Assembly (NCBI GenBank): GCA_963805795.1 | Contig: CAWDVG010000003.1 | Span: 62,001 to 126,000 of the forward strand | Source: CAWARU01 sp963805795 | GTDB lineage: Bacteria > Pseudomonadota > Gammaproteobacteria > UBA6186 > Azoamicaceae | Length of the DNA: 64,000 nt | Reading direction: 5' to 3' | Shown here: positions 27,457-37,900 of the stretch, piece by piece | How positions within the stretch are numbered: position 1 is the first letter of the stretch | Layout of the letters: every line of letters begins with the position of its first letter | The notes under the pieces: generated by a model | Seen by the model: only the letters and a program-made list of their open reading frames with translations | Database searches by the model: none | Told to the model about the DNA's origin: nothing | Made by a program: the position numbers and the translations under genes

Positions 27457-30135
27457 ATGCGTATACCTAAATTTGTTTGTCAGTCTACTAATTGTTATTT
27501 GCCTGTTACACCTCAACACGGTCGTATTATTGTACATGGTGCTCATGCAAATAACTTAAAACACACTTGCTTTGAAATACCAAAAACTCGCTTGGTCGCT
27601 CTAACTGGTTTATCAGGTTCAGGTAAATCCTCTATTGCGGTAGATGTCTTAGCAAATGAGTGTGTGAGACAGCTTTTGGGTGGTTATGGTTTGGTAACAG
27701 ATCATATTCCAAAGCCGAGAGTAAGCACCATCTTAGGATTATCTCCAGCTATTACCGTGTCTCAGCGGAAATCAGATTTTAATTCACGTTCGCTTGTAGG
27801 CACAAAAACAGGAATTTTAACCCTGCTTAGAAATTTATTTGCTACTATTGGCCATCAACCTTGCAGTGGTTGCGGTGCCAAAGTGAAACCGCCGCTGCAA
27901 GGCAAACATAAATTGATAACAGTTAAGACAGTAGAGAATTCCGATTCGGGGACTAAAAAAAAGAATACAAGTTATTTTGGTTGTCCTCAATGTGGTCAAC
28001 AATTAGAAATGTTAAAAATGTCGCATTTTTCCTTTAATACCGCTGATGGAGTTTGTCAGCCCTGTAAAGGCATGGGTGAAGTTGTTGATGTTAATGTTGC
28101 TAAATTATTGGATGGAGAAAAAACCATTGTTAATGGCGGAGTTAGGTTTTGGGATAATAAATTAGCAAATTATTATGCTGGTGTAATAGAGGCGGCTAGT
28201 AAACACTATAAATTTCAGTTTGACCGAAATGCACCCATAAAGTCTTATTCCCAAGAATTGCGAAACTTTTTATTGCACGGAATAAAACATCCAGACTTTG
28301 TTAAAAAACATAAAGCAGGACTCGAAGAACCTAAGAAAGTTGGCGAGGGCAAATTTGAGGGTATCATCCCCAACCTTTTGGCTACTTATAAGAGTAACCC
28401 TAACAAAGCATCCAATAGTAGTGTTGGAGAATTCATCGATAAAATTCCTTGTTCAGCTTGCAACAATGCTCGCCTCGGGAAACTCGGAAGAGAGGTAACG
28501 ATAGGCGACCAGAATATTATTAAAGTGTCTAGCCTTAGTTTAGGTGGATTTAATAGATGGTTAGATTCTCTGGAAAAGACACTTCCAGATGATGAATTGC
28601 AAGCCTATAACGCTTTTTCCGTTGGTTTGAAAGAACGAGCATCAAATTTGATTGAGGTTGGTTTACATTATCTTACTTTGGATAGAACCCTTCCCTCATT
28701 GTCTGGAGGAGAGGCGCAAAGGCTTAGATTAGCTGATGCTCTTGGCAGTAGTGCATTGACCGGCGTATTGTATGTGTTAGATGAACCCACTACTGGCCTG
28801 CATCCTTATGATACTGCTAAATTATTAAAAACCTTACATAGGATACAAGAAAATGAGAATACGGTTGTTGTCATTGAACATGATCTCGATGTTATTCGTT
28901 CTGCTGATTATATTATAGATGTAGGTCCAGGCAGGGGGACTAAGGGTGGAGAAATTGTAGTCGCTGGTACGCCTGCAGAAGTGATGGCTTGTGAAAGATC
29001 TGTCACAGGCAAACATTTGGCAAGAAAAACGGCTATCAAACCTAATCCTCCGGCGCATAAGAACGGACATGTAATTACGATACGGGGTGCCTGTGAAAAC
29101 AACCTTCAGAATATTAATGTTTCTATCCCTACGCAACAATTCGTTGTATTGACAGGTGTCTCTGGTTCCGGAAAGTCTACCTTTTTCCGTACCTTGGATA
29201 AAGTGATGAGAAATTATCTTAATGATGCAAATGAAGAACCTGGAAAATATACATCTGCAGAAGGGTTAGATAATGTTAATCGAGTCGTAACAGTCAACCA
29301 AGCTACGATAGGCGGCTCGAAATCATCACGCTCCAATGTGGCAACTTACACAAAAATTTTCGATTTGATAAGGAGTTTATTTGCTTCTTTGCCGGAATCG
29401 GCAAGACATCGTTTTGACGCCAATGCATTTTCATTTAATGCATCAGATGCACGTTGCGAAAACTGTAATGGGGCAGGTGTGGTTCAAATTGATATGCACT
29501 TTATGCCTGGGGTGGAAATGGATTGCCCTGCCTGCGGTGGGATGAGGTTTAATGAAGAGCTGCTCGGAGTGAAGTTTGAGGGGCGCAATATCGCTGAAAT
29601 CTTAGATCTAACAGTTGGTGATGCGATTCCAGTCTTCCATCGGGAAAAAAATATTCACGAAATTCTGGAGTTAATGAAGCAGGTAGGTTTGGAACATTTA
29701 AAGTTAGGGCAATCCACCTCAACTTTGTCAGGAGGGGAAGCACAAAGAATTAAATTCGCTTCAGAATTAGCAAAAAATAATAGAGAAAAAACTTTATTCT
29801 TATTGGATGAACCTACCGCTGGTCTACATTCTGAGGAGGTAGAATTACTTCTTGGTATTTTAAAGAAACTGGTATCTAAAGGTCATACGGTAGTCGTTAT
29901 CGAACATAATCTGGATGCCATGTGTAAAGCTGATACCATAATTGATTTTGGTCCCAGTGGGGGAGTTGGAGGTGGCAGAATAGTTGCCGCGGGTACCGTA
30001 CTAGAAATTTGTAACAATAAAGAATCAATAACGGGACAATGTTTGCAGGCCTATTTGATGGGAAAATCTGTGCCAACAGATGTAGTAAATCAAATGAGTT
30101 TAGATATTTTCTATGAGTCAAATGCTGCAGGATAG
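27457..30135 (+). CDS. UvrA-like ABC ATPase, copy 1
   Basis: 892 residues from ATG 27457, preceded by GAAAGGA; an upstream ATG at 27415 would add 14 residues that the second copy lacks. Two ABC units are present: Walker A GLSGSGKSS near 51, signature LSGGEAQRLRLA near 415 and Walker B VLDEPTTGLHP near 440; then GVSGSGKST near 567, LSGGEAQRIKFA near 759 and LLDEPTAGLH near 785. Zinc-finger cysteines occur in both units (CSGC...CPQC...CQPC near 140-205; CENC...CPAC near 667-690). The region after the first finger is shorter than in housekeeping UvrA, so the UvrB-binding domain may be reduced. UvrA-like proteins in drug clusters (such as DrrC) protect producers from DNA-binding metabolites. Here it is duplicated and has its own promoter, which fits self-resistance. 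Cytoplasmic. Confidence 0.88.
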   Translation: MRIPKFVCQSTNCYLPVTPQHGRIIVHGAHANNLKHTCFEIPKTRLVALTGLSGSGKSSIAVDVLANECVRQLLGGYGLVTDHIPKPRVSTILGLSPAITVSQRKSDFNSRSLVGTKTGILTLLRNLFATIGHQPCSGCGAKVKPPLQGKHKLITVKTVENSDSGTKKKNTSYFGCPQCGQQLEMLKMSHFSFNTADGVCQPCKGMGEVVDVNVAKLLDGEKTIVNGGVRFWDNKLANYYAGVIEAASKHYKFQFDRNAPIKSYSQELRNFLLHGIKHPDFVKKHKAGLEEPKKVGEGKFEGIIPNLLATYKSNPNKASNSSVGEFIDKIPCSACNNARLGKLGREVTIGDQNIIKVSSLSLGGFNRWLDSLEKTLPDDELQAYNAFSVGLKERASNLIEVGLHYLTLDRTLPSLSGGEAQRLRLADALGSSALTGVLYVLDEPTTGLHPYDTAKLLKTLHRIQENENTVVVIEHDLDVIRSADYIIDVGPGRGTKGGEIVVAGTPAEVMACERSVTGKHLARKTAIKPNPPAHKNGHVITIRGACENNLQNINVSIPTQQFVVLTGVSGSGKSTFFRTLDKVMRNYLNDANEEPGKYTSAEGLDNVNRVVTVNQATIGGSKSSRSNVATYTKIFDLIRSLFASLPESARHRFDANAFSFNASDARCENCNGAGVVQIDMHFMPGVEMDCPACGGMRFNEELLGVKFEGRNIAEILDLTVGDAIPVFHREKNIHEILELMKQVGLEHLKLGQSTSTLSGGEAQRIKFASELAKNNREKTLFLLDEPTAGLHSEEVELLLGILKKLVSKGHTVVVIEHNLDAMCKADTIIDFGPSGGVGGGRIVAAGTVLEICNNKESITGQCLQAYLMGKSVPTDVVNQMSLDIFYESNAAG

Positions 30136-30270
30136 TACTGCTATCTAGAAACGCTTTCCGTATCTGGATAGCCGCGGTTTGGAGAGTTAATTGTCCCCTT
30201 CTCACCATTTCAAAAAATGCTTTGCTTTTCAATGAACTCATGATAATTTTATAGCTCGACATTGAAAATA

Positions 30271-30299
30271 TTGACTTATGAAATGATTTTTTGCATATT
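30271..30299 (+). promoter_or_regulatory. Promoter of second UvrA-like gene, TTGACT-17-CATATT
   Basis: TTGACT at 30271-30276 and CATATT at 30294-30299, spacer 17. The surrounding bases (GACT...AATGATTTT...) are recognisably the same as those ahead of copy 1, so the promoter was duplicated with the gene. A GAGGGAG ribosome site precedes the GTG at 30391. Confidence 0.55.
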
Positions 30300-30390
30300 C
30301 TTCGGGAAAGATCATTTCCCTGTGCATATTAGTCAAGATGGGATGTAATTTAACCCAACCTATGGGTGTAGATAAAGAGGGAGTTTACTT

Positions 30391-33204
30391 GTGCGTATAG
30401 CAAAATTTGTTTGTCAATCTGCTAAATGTTGTTTACCCGTAACACCGCAGCGTGGGCGTATTATTGTACACGGGGCTTATGCAAATAACTTAAAACACGC
30501 TTGCTTCGAAATACCAAAAACTCGCCTGGTTGCGCTAACTGGTCTGTCTGGCTCGGGTAAATCGTCTATTGCGGTAGATGTCTTAGCGAACGAATGTGTA
30601 AGGCAGCTTTTGGGTGGTTATGGTTTGGTCACAGATCACATTCCAAAGCCAAGAGTAAGTACCATCTTGGGTCTATCGCCCGCAATTGCCGTTTCTCAGC
30701 GCAAATCGGATTTTAATTCTCGTTCGCTTGTAGGCACAAAAACAGGAATTTTTGCCCTGCTTAGGAATTTATTTGCCACGATTGGTCATCAACCCTGTAG
30801 CGGTTGTGGTTCCAAAGTTAAACCGCCGTTGCAAGGCAAGCATAAATTGGTAACGATTAAGACAGAAGAGAATTCTGATTCGGGGTCGTCTAAAAAAAAG
30901 AATACAAGTTATTTTGGTTGTCCTAATTGTGGTCAACAATTAGAAATGTTAAAAATGTCGCATTTTTCTTCTAATACTGCTGCTGGAGTGTGTCAGCCCT
31001 GTAAGGGAATGGGTGAAGTTGTTGATGTTGATATTGCTAAATTATTGAATGAAAAAAAAACCATTGTTAATGGGGGTGTTAGGTTTTGGGATAATAAACT
31101 GGCAAATTATTATGCAGGTGTGATTGAGGCGGCTAGTAAACACTATAAATTTCAGTTTGACCGAAATGCACCCATAAAGTCTTATTCCCAAGAATTGCGA
31201 AATTTTTTATTGTATGGAAATAAACACCCTGATTTCGTCAAGAAACACAAAGGAGGGCTTAAAGAACCAAAGAAAGTTGGTGAAGGCAAGTTTGATGGGC
31301 TAGTCCCAAACCTAATGGCTGCATATAAGAAAAATCCTAGTAAGGCATCAAATAGTAGCGTGGGATCGTTTATTGATAAAACGCCCTGTTCGGCTTGTAA
31401 TAATGCCCGTTTGGGAAGACTGGGTAGAGAGGTTACGATAGACAACCAAAATATTCTAAAAGTTTCTAGCCTAAGTTTAGACCGATTCCATGGATGGTTA
31501 GAAACGTTGGAAAGGGTACTCCCAAAGGATGAGTTGCAGGCTTATGCTGCTTTTTCTGATGGATTGAAAGAGCGGGCATCAAATTTGATTGAGGTTGGCC
31601 TGCATTATCTAACTTTAGATAGGACTCTTCCTTCATTATCTGGAGGAGAGGCGCAAAGGCTTAGATTAGCCGATGCTCTTGGCAGTAGCGCGTTGACCGG
31701 TGTTTTATATGTTTTAGATGAACCTACGAGTGGTCTACATCCTTATGACACTGCTAAATTATTAAAAACCTTGCGAAGGATACAAGAAAATGAGAATACC
31801 GTCGTAGTCATTGAACATGATCTCGATGTTATTAAAAGTGCAGATTATATAGTGGATGTAGGTCCAGGCAGGGGGACTAAGGGTGGAGAAATTGTAGTCG
31901 CTGGTACGCCTGCAGAAGTGATGGCTTGTGAAAGATCTATTACAGGAAGGCATTTGGCAAGAAATACAGCTATCAAACTCAATCCTCCGGCTCGTAAGAG
32001 TGGAAAGGCAATTACTATACGAGGTGCTTCTGAAAACAACCTTCAGAATATTAATGTTTCTATACCCACCCAACAATTGGTTGTATTGACGGGTGTATCT
32101 GGTTCCGGAAAATCAACTTTTTTTCGTACCTTAGATAAGATAATGAGAAATCATCTTAATGGAGCAAGTGAAGTCCCTGGAAAATATGCTTCTGCAGATG
32201 GGTTAGACAATGTTAATCGAATCGTGACAGTCAACCAAGCTACGATAGGCGGCTCGAAATCATCGCGTTCCAATGTGGCAACTTACACAAAAATTTTCGA
32301 TTTGATAAGGAGTTTATTTGCTTCTTTACCAGAATCAACGGAGCACGATTTTGACGCCAATGCATTTTCATTTAATGCATCAGATGAACGTTGCGAAAAC
32401 TGTAATGGGGCAGGTGTGGTTCAAATTGACATGCACTTTATGCCTGGAGTAGAAATGGATTGTCCTGCCTGTGGGGGTATGAGGTTTAATGAAGAGCTAC
32501 TTGGGGTAAAGTTTGGGGGGCACAATATCGCTGAAGTCCTAGATCTAACCGTAGGTGATGCGATTCCAGTCTTCAGTAGAGAGAAGATCCACGAAATTCT
32601 TGATCTAATGAAACAGGTAGGTTTGGAACATTTAAAGTTAGGACAATCCACGTCAACATTGTCTGGAGGCGAAGCACAAAGAATTAAATTCGCTTCAGAA
32701 TTGGCAAAAAGTAATACAGCAAAAACTTTGTTCTTATTGGATGAGCCTACCGCAGGCCTACATTCTGAGGAGGTAGAATTACTCCTTGGTATTTTAAGGA
32801 AACTGGTATCTAAAGGTCATACCGTAGTAGTCATCGAACATAATCTGGATGCCATGTGTAAAGCCGATACCCTAATTGATTTTGGTCCAGGAGGTGGAAC
32901 TGCAGGCGGCAGAATTGTTGCTGCGGGTACGGTGCAAGAAGTTTGTAACAATAAAGAGTCAATCACGGGGCAGTGTTTGCAAGCTTATTTGTCAGGAAAG
33001 TCTGTACTAACCGATGTTGCGTGGCAAGAAAATTCGGACATTCTATCAATGCGTAAAAGATTGCAGGATAGTACTGGAATAAGCATTAACGTTATCAACG
33101 ATCTTATCGCCAGTTACGCGATGCACAGAAAAAGAGGCCTCGAATCAAGCAGATGCAAGGGATATTTTCAATCACGGAGGCAGTGCTGGAGGACTGGGTC
33201 GTAA
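30391..33204 (+). CDS. UvrA-like ABC ATPase, copy 2
   Basis: 937 residues, starting with GTG after GAGGGAG. It carries the same two ABC units and zinc-finger cysteines as copy 1, with all Walker and LSGGEAQR motifs intact, so both copies should bind ATP and DNA. One small insertion near residue 168 (SGSSKKK against SGTKKK) and scattered substitutions separate them. From about residue 880 it departs from copy 1: copy 1 stops at the GGATAG in TGCAGGATAGTACTG, while copy 2 reads through the same words in another frame and runs about 48 residues further. That extra tail is basic (MRKRLQDSTG..., KRGLESSRCK...) and overlaps an open frame leading into the OTU-like gene, so it may be the remains of that gene's start rather than true UvrA. 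Role inferred as self-resistance, as for copy 1. Confidence 0.86.
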   Translation: MRIAKFVCQSAKCCLPVTPQRGRIIVHGAYANNLKHACFEIPKTRLVALTGLSGSGKSSIAVDVLANECVRQLLGGYGLVTDHIPKPRVSTILGLSPAIAVSQRKSDFNSRSLVGTKTGIFALLRNLFATIGHQPCSGCGSKVKPPLQGKHKLVTIKTEENSDSGSSKKKNTSYFGCPNCGQQLEMLKMSHFSSNTAAGVCQPCKGMGEVVDVDIAKLLNEKKTIVNGGVRFWDNKLANYYAGVIEAASKHYKFQFDRNAPIKSYSQELRNFLLYGNKHPDFVKKHKGGLKEPKKVGEGKFDGLVPNLMAAYKKNPSKASNSSVGSFIDKTPCSACNNARLGRLGREVTIDNQNILKVSSLSLDRFHGWLETLERVLPKDELQAYAAFSDGLKERASNLIEVGLHYLTLDRTLPSLSGGEAQRLRLADALGSSALTGVLYVLDEPTSGLHPYDTAKLLKTLRRIQENENTVVVIEHDLDVIKSADYIVDVGPGRGTKGGEIVVAGTPAEVMACERSITGRHLARNTAIKLNPPARKSGKAITIRGASENNLQNINVSIPTQQLVVLTGVSGSGKSTFFRTLDKIMRNHLNGASEVPGKYASADGLDNVNRIVTVNQATIGGSKSSRSNVATYTKIFDLIRSLFASLPESTEHDFDANAFSFNASDERCENCNGAGVVQIDMHFMPGVEMDCPACGGMRFNEELLGVKFGGHNIAEVLDLTVGDAIPVFSREKIHEILDLMKQVGLEHLKLGQSTSTLSGGEAQRIKFASELAKSNTAKTLFLLDEPTAGLHSEEVELLLGILRKLVSKGHTVVVIEHNLDAMCKADTLIDFGPGGGTAGGRIVAAGTVQEVCNNKESITGQCLQAYLSGKSVLTDVAWQENSDILSMRKRLQDSTGISINVINDLIASYAMHRKRGLESSRCKGYFQSRRQCWRTGS

Positions 33205-33271
33205 TCCTCTTCTTTTTTCTCGCGATCTGCAGTCATATGATGCACGTCCCAGCGAGGGTCTCTTTGATCGT

Positions 33272-34063
33272 TTGGGAGAGAGAAAAAGGAGTAAAGAGGT
33301 AGATGAACAAGCAAAACTGAGAGTCATGGAGCATCTTAACCAAATAGGATATGAATTGGGCAGAGCGGTAAGTGCAGGAGACTGCTTTTTTGATGCAATG
33401 GCTCAAGGGTTGTCCAGAAACAATATTGCCATTCCAGCCGAATATCAAGGATCGACCGGGTATAAAAAACTAAGGGAAGTATGTAATAAGTATGCTAAAG
33501 ATAACCAGCAAGATGCAAATAACTGGCTCGTAAAAGGACGTGATGCAAAAGAGCTCAGAGAATATTTAATGACAGTCAGGTTTACAGCACCTGAAGCAGA
33601 AGAAGGATATGGCAAGAAATTATTACCTTCTGGAACCGCACTGTGGGGAAGACCAGATATAGATGGTAGGATTATTTGTGAGAAATTTCAAGTAAGACTC
33701 CACTTGTTAGAGATCGCTGTAATAGACAATAACATTACGCTGATACATCAGTTGATCGACAGTAATGGCAGTCGAACTCTTTCTGAAAGAGAGATTGCAG
33801 GTATTTATAACGATGAAAGGACAATACATCTAGCAGTTTACCAAAACTCTTTACATTTTGTTCCCATTCTAAGAAAAAATGTGAAAAATGAAGCCGAAAA
33901 CAATGAGCTCGAAAATAATAATGAAGAAGCCACAAGAGCTAGTGGGGCTGGCAAAAGAAAAAGAACTATAAGTGAAGACAGTTTGGAAGAAGACTCAGAT
34001 GATTCGGACAGTACCCCTATCGTCCAAAAAATAGCTAAAAAAATAAAATTGGGAAGTACATAA
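33272..34063 (+). CDS. OTU-like cysteine protease, possible secreted effector
   Basis: 263 residues from TTG 33272. The start is uncertain: the frame is open back to 33083 without ATG, GTG or TTG, and the first internal ATG is at 33326. Residues 34-43 (SAGDCFFDAM) match the OTU catalytic Cys motif (usually DGxCLF), with Cys38 kept and the preceding Asp replaced by Ala. NSLHFVPIL at 192-200 matches the C-terminal OTU His block (His195). The tail (205-263) is acidic then basic: ENNELENNNEE, GKRKRT, EEDSDDSDS, KIAKKIKLGS, giving a bipartite nuclear-localisation-like pattern. OTU proteins of intracellular bacteria are deubiquitinases delivered to the host; that role is inference here. It stands between the UvrA pair and the thioesterase operon, and is probably not biosynthetic. 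Confidence 0.65.
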   Translation: MGERKRSKEVDEQAKLRVMEHLNQIGYELGRAVSAGDCFFDAMAQGLSRNNIAIPAEYQGSTGYKKLREVCNKYAKDNQQDANNWLVKGRDAKELREYLMTVRFTAPEAEEGYGKKLLPSGTALWGRPDIDGRIICEKFQVRLHLLEIAVIDNNITLIHQLIDSNGSRTLSEREIAGIYNDERTIHLAVYQNSLHFVPILRKNVKNEAENNELENNNEEATRASGAGKRKRTISEDSLEEDSDDSDSTPIVQKIAKKIKLGST

Positions 34064-34102
34064 GTGCCCAAAGGCTGAGCATAAGCGATGGCGCAAATCA
34101 AA

Positions 34103-34131
34103 TTGACAAAATATGGGCATTCTAAGATAGT
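34103..34131 (+). promoter_or_regulatory. Candidate promoter of the thioesterase-NRPS-PKS operon
   Basis: TTGACA at 34103-34108 and GATAGT at 34126-34131 with a 17-base spacer, in the short gap after the OTU gene. An inverted TGCCCA/TGGGCA pair (34064-34069 and 34114-34119, the second copy inside the spacer) could be a regulator site. It would drive the 28-kb set of genes from 34177 to 62234. Confidence 0.45.
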
Positions 34132-34176
34132 GGACGAACAGTTGCCTATTTGGTAAACATATTAAGGAAGGGATGC

Positions 34177-34920
34177 ATGCATAGTAGATGGTATAAAAAA
34201 TTTCGTGACACAGCAAATTGCACGATGAAAATGATTTGTTTCCCGCACGCAGGAGGCTCGGCGCAAGACTATAAAAAATGGCTTGACTATTTACCAGCTG
34301 ACGTTGATTTAATAGTCGCTCAAATGCCTGGCCGTGCAGAAAGGATCCAGGAAAAATTGTGCTGCAATTTTGACGAATTGATCAGTCATTTTTTAGAAGA
34401 GGTCGAGCCGTTTTTGGACAGGCACTACTTTTTACTTGGGCATAGTCTTGGAGCCTCGCTTGCATTTGAGATCGCTAAAGGTATTAGACGTTTAGGCTAT
34501 CGTATGCCAAATCGGCTAATTGTGATAAGCAGAAGCGGGCCCAGCATTCCGGAAGCTAATATAAAGTATAATTTACCAGATGAGAAACTTATTGATTACT
34601 TGAAAAGCCAGTCCGGAACAGATGAAAAAATTCTTGATGATAGAGAAATACTTAACTTCTTTTTGCCAATTATTAGAAATGATATTAAGCTGGCAGATAC
34701 CTATAATGAATATTATAAAAAAGAAGCTCCATTGAGCTGTCCAATAAACGTTTTATGGGGAAACAAAGAATCTAACCTAGACAGAAGAATGATAGAAGAA
34801 TGGAAGAATGAAACATCTTCCCAATTTACGGAGGAACAATTTGAGGGTAATCACTTTTTTTTGCATGAACAAACCGAAAAAGTGATTAATAGAATATTTG
34901 AACTTGAATGTGTTTCGTAA
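34177..34920 (+). CDS. Type II thioesterase
   Basis: 247 residues from ATG 34177, which has AAGGAAGGG just ahead; a TTG at 34150 is less likely. The fold is alpha/beta-hydrolase: FPHAGGSAQDY near the N-terminus, nucleophile elbow GHSLGAS near 88, and EGNHFFLHEQ near the C-terminus for the catalytic His, with an Asp in WGNKESNLD. This is the stand-alone proofreading thioesterase of PKS/NRPS systems, which clears mis-primed carrier proteins. It leads the operon, 6 bases before the first NRPS gene. No thioesterase domain is fused to any synthase in the window, so this protein could also help in release, though that is not its usual role. Confidence 0.9.
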   Translation: MHSRWYKKFRDTANCTMKMICFPHAGGSAQDYKKWLDYLPADVDLIVAQMPGRAERIQEKLCCNFDELISHFLEEVEPFLDRHYFLLGHSLGASLAFEIAKGIRRLGYRMPNRLIVISRSGPSIPEANIKYNLPDEKLIDYLKSQSGTDEKILDDREILNFFLPIIRNDIKLADTYNEYYKKEAPLSCPINVLWGNKESNLDRRMIEEWKNETSSQFTEEQFEGNHFFLHEQTEKVINRIFELECVS

Positions 34921-34926
34921 ATTATT

Positions 34927-37900
34927 ATGAAAATTGAAGAACAAGAGTTACCACTCTCGCCCTATCATCAAATATTTTATAATGAACAACAGCTGGCTCA
35001 TGGGCGTTACGATTACAATATAGCATTTGTTCAATGTATCAATGGGCATATCGACATTAACCGGTTCAAGCGTGCCATAAGTCAGTTTACATCTAATACT
35101 TATTTATACCGTTGCGCAGTTAACGAGAGAAACAATAAGTATATTTGGTTTGATTTGGACTCGCCACCTGAACTGGAAACATTTGAAGTTTTCAGTGAAG
35201 ACATTGCTCAAGCCTATATTAAAAGGGAATTTCAGCTAACCAGTCAGCCAGCCAGCCGCTTTGCATTATTTAAGAAAGATCATCATGAATATATTTTTGT
35301 TATCGTTATTCATCACTTGTTAATTGATGGTTTAAAATTTGACAAATTAATTACCACCATTAGCGAACTGTATAACAACCCGGACTCTTTAAATTTTGAA
35401 CCGTTGGATATGCAAAAGCTACATTTAATAAAGGAAAATTTGAATTTTGATAAAAAAAATCAAGATGAAAATTGTTTATACAAAGAATTTTGGAAAAAGA
35501 GATTAATAAATTTCCCAAAAGGTGAACATATTCGGGGTAATACCGCGGACAAAGTTTACAATGTCAATACGCTTGATTTTGTGATATCCAAAAAAGGGTA
35601 CTTTTCCTGGAAATCTAATCTGAAATATCAAGTAAGTGACTTTACTGTTTTTTTGACAATTTTCGGAATTATCACTGCAAAATATAACCGAAATACCGAA
35701 ATTCCAATATCCTATCCCGTTGCTATTAAGAAAACTCATGATTTGGATCTAGGCTCAACCATTAATACAGTCATTACGCGATTTGATATTAGCAGTGGAA
35801 TGACTTTTGAGGATCTGGTTTTACATAAAATAAAGGATATTAAAGAAGAATTAATACATAGTGCCCTTCCCATTTATGAAATCGCTGATATATTATGTGG
35901 TGGTAAGCCGAATATTAGTTTGGCCGAAACCAATTTAAAATTAACTCCCTTAAAAATAGATGGGTGCATCAGCACAGTCATTAATCAATACTACTATGAT
36001 ATCGCCGGTAATGATATCGTTTTAGAATATGATCTATCCAGCGAAGATAAAGTACATTTTAGAATAAAATATCGCGAAAAATATAGCACCAAATTTGCCG
36101 AAGCTTTTTTTCATAATTTTTCTAGAGTTTTGCAGTTATGTCTAGAGAACACAAAACAAAAAATAAGCAGTATCTGTCTTTTGTCTTCTCCGGAATATGA
36201 AAGAATTATTCATCAGTTTAACCCGCCCGATTTTGTATTTAAGACCGAAGATACGCTACAAGGAATTTTTGAAAGTATCGCAGATAATATGCCAAATAAG
36301 ATTGCCTGTGCTACTCGAAATGTTCAATTAACCTATAGCGAGCTTAATATAAAAGCTAATCAATTGTCTTATTATCTTTTAGAGGTCGCTAAAAAACAGT
36401 TTGCAACTCCATTCATAAAAGGGTTTGTGGTCGGTATTTGTTTAGAACGCACTACTGATATGATAGTGAGCATGCTCGCTACTATAAAAACAGGGTCTGT
36501 TTACCTTCCAATAGATGCTGAATATCCCCCGGAACGCATTAAACTAATTCTAATGGATTCCGGCTGTAAAATAATATTAACAAACAATAAATCATACCCT
36601 GTTTTAAAAAAACTGTTCGATAATAGTTGTATAATAAATTTAGATTCTCATGATGAAATTTTCCGACAATCAACTAAAAATCCACCCTGTGTAACTACTC
36701 GACATGATTTAGGATATATAATCTACACCTCTGGGACTACAGGGATCCCAAAGGGTATTTTGATTGAACAAGCAGGAATAATCCGACTAGCATTAGATCG
36801 AAAGCATATACAAATAACAGATCAAGATCGCTTTCTTCAAGCGTCAAATGTTTCATTTGATGCCGCTACTTTCGAAATTTGGGGAGCCTTATTAAATGGT
36901 GCTACGCTTCATCTGCTGGAAGATCGAGAAATATTGGGAGATGCGGGACTATTTGGAGAATATTTGCGAACTCATAAAATTACCATTTTATGGTTAACGG
37001 TTGGACTATTTAATCAACTAGCCGCAGAGAACAATGTTATTTTTTCTGAAATAAAATACTTGCTCATTGGTGGAGATGTTCTCTCCAAGTCAATCATTAA
37101 TGCGCTTGTATCCCTGCCTGCGTACTTAAAACCTAAAAACATACTAAATGGTTATGGGCCTAGCGAAAATACAACTTTTACCACCTTATACTCCATTCAG
37201 AAGCCAATAGATTTTCTAAACTCAGTGCCTATTGGATCGCCACTGTCAGGGACTACTTGCTACATTCTTGATCCTAACTTAAAACCTGTTTCCATCGGTA
37301 TCGTAGGTGAATTATATATTGGGGGCCAAGGTTTAGCGCGTGAATATCTCAATAGACCGGAGTTAACTGCAGAACGGTTTATTCAAAACCCCTTCTCAAT
37401 TGAAAGAAGAGATAATGAACCCACCTGTGATAGGTTATATAGGACTGGCGATTTAGCCTGTTGGCTAGAGGATGGCAATATAGAGTTTGTCGGGCGTAAC
37501 GATAATCAAGTAAAAATCAGAGGATTTAGAGTCGAGTTACAGGAAATAGAGGCTTGTCTAATGAAGATTGACGCAATAGACCAATGTGCTGTACTCGTTT
37601 CCTCTGAAATGAAAAATGAACTAAATAGCTCAAGCAATTGGGATCAAGGAAATTCCGAGAAATACATCATTATTTATTATACTCTCAAAGCTTCAGATGT
37701 CATAGGCAAACAAGAAATAAAAAATTTCCTGTCAAAACATCTGCCGGCCTTCATGATGCCAGCTTATCTGATTCAGATTGAAAAAATGCCTTTAACCGAA
37801 AATGGTAAGCTCGATATCAAACAACTACCGACGTCGTCTGTAAAAGATGAAACCTCTGAAGGAGTTACTGAATTATCAAACGAATATGAGTTGATGATTA

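Larger units (their letters stand above)
27457..33000 (+). repeat. Tandem duplication of UvrA-like gene with its promoter
   Basis: 27350-30052 and 30271-32991 are direct copies, including the promoter-like sequence. The proteins are very similar along their whole length until their last ~40 residues. Divergence is uneven: 77 bases (28189-28265 and 31126-31202) and 84 bases (28918-29001 and 31855-31938) are identical, while neighbouring stretches differ at many third positions. Confidence 0.85.

Noticed and set aside
27457..33204. Housekeeping uvrA of the nucleotide-excision repair system
   Set aside because: There are two tandem copies inside a biosynthetic locus, the region after the first zinc finger is short, and no uvrB or ssb neighbours are present.
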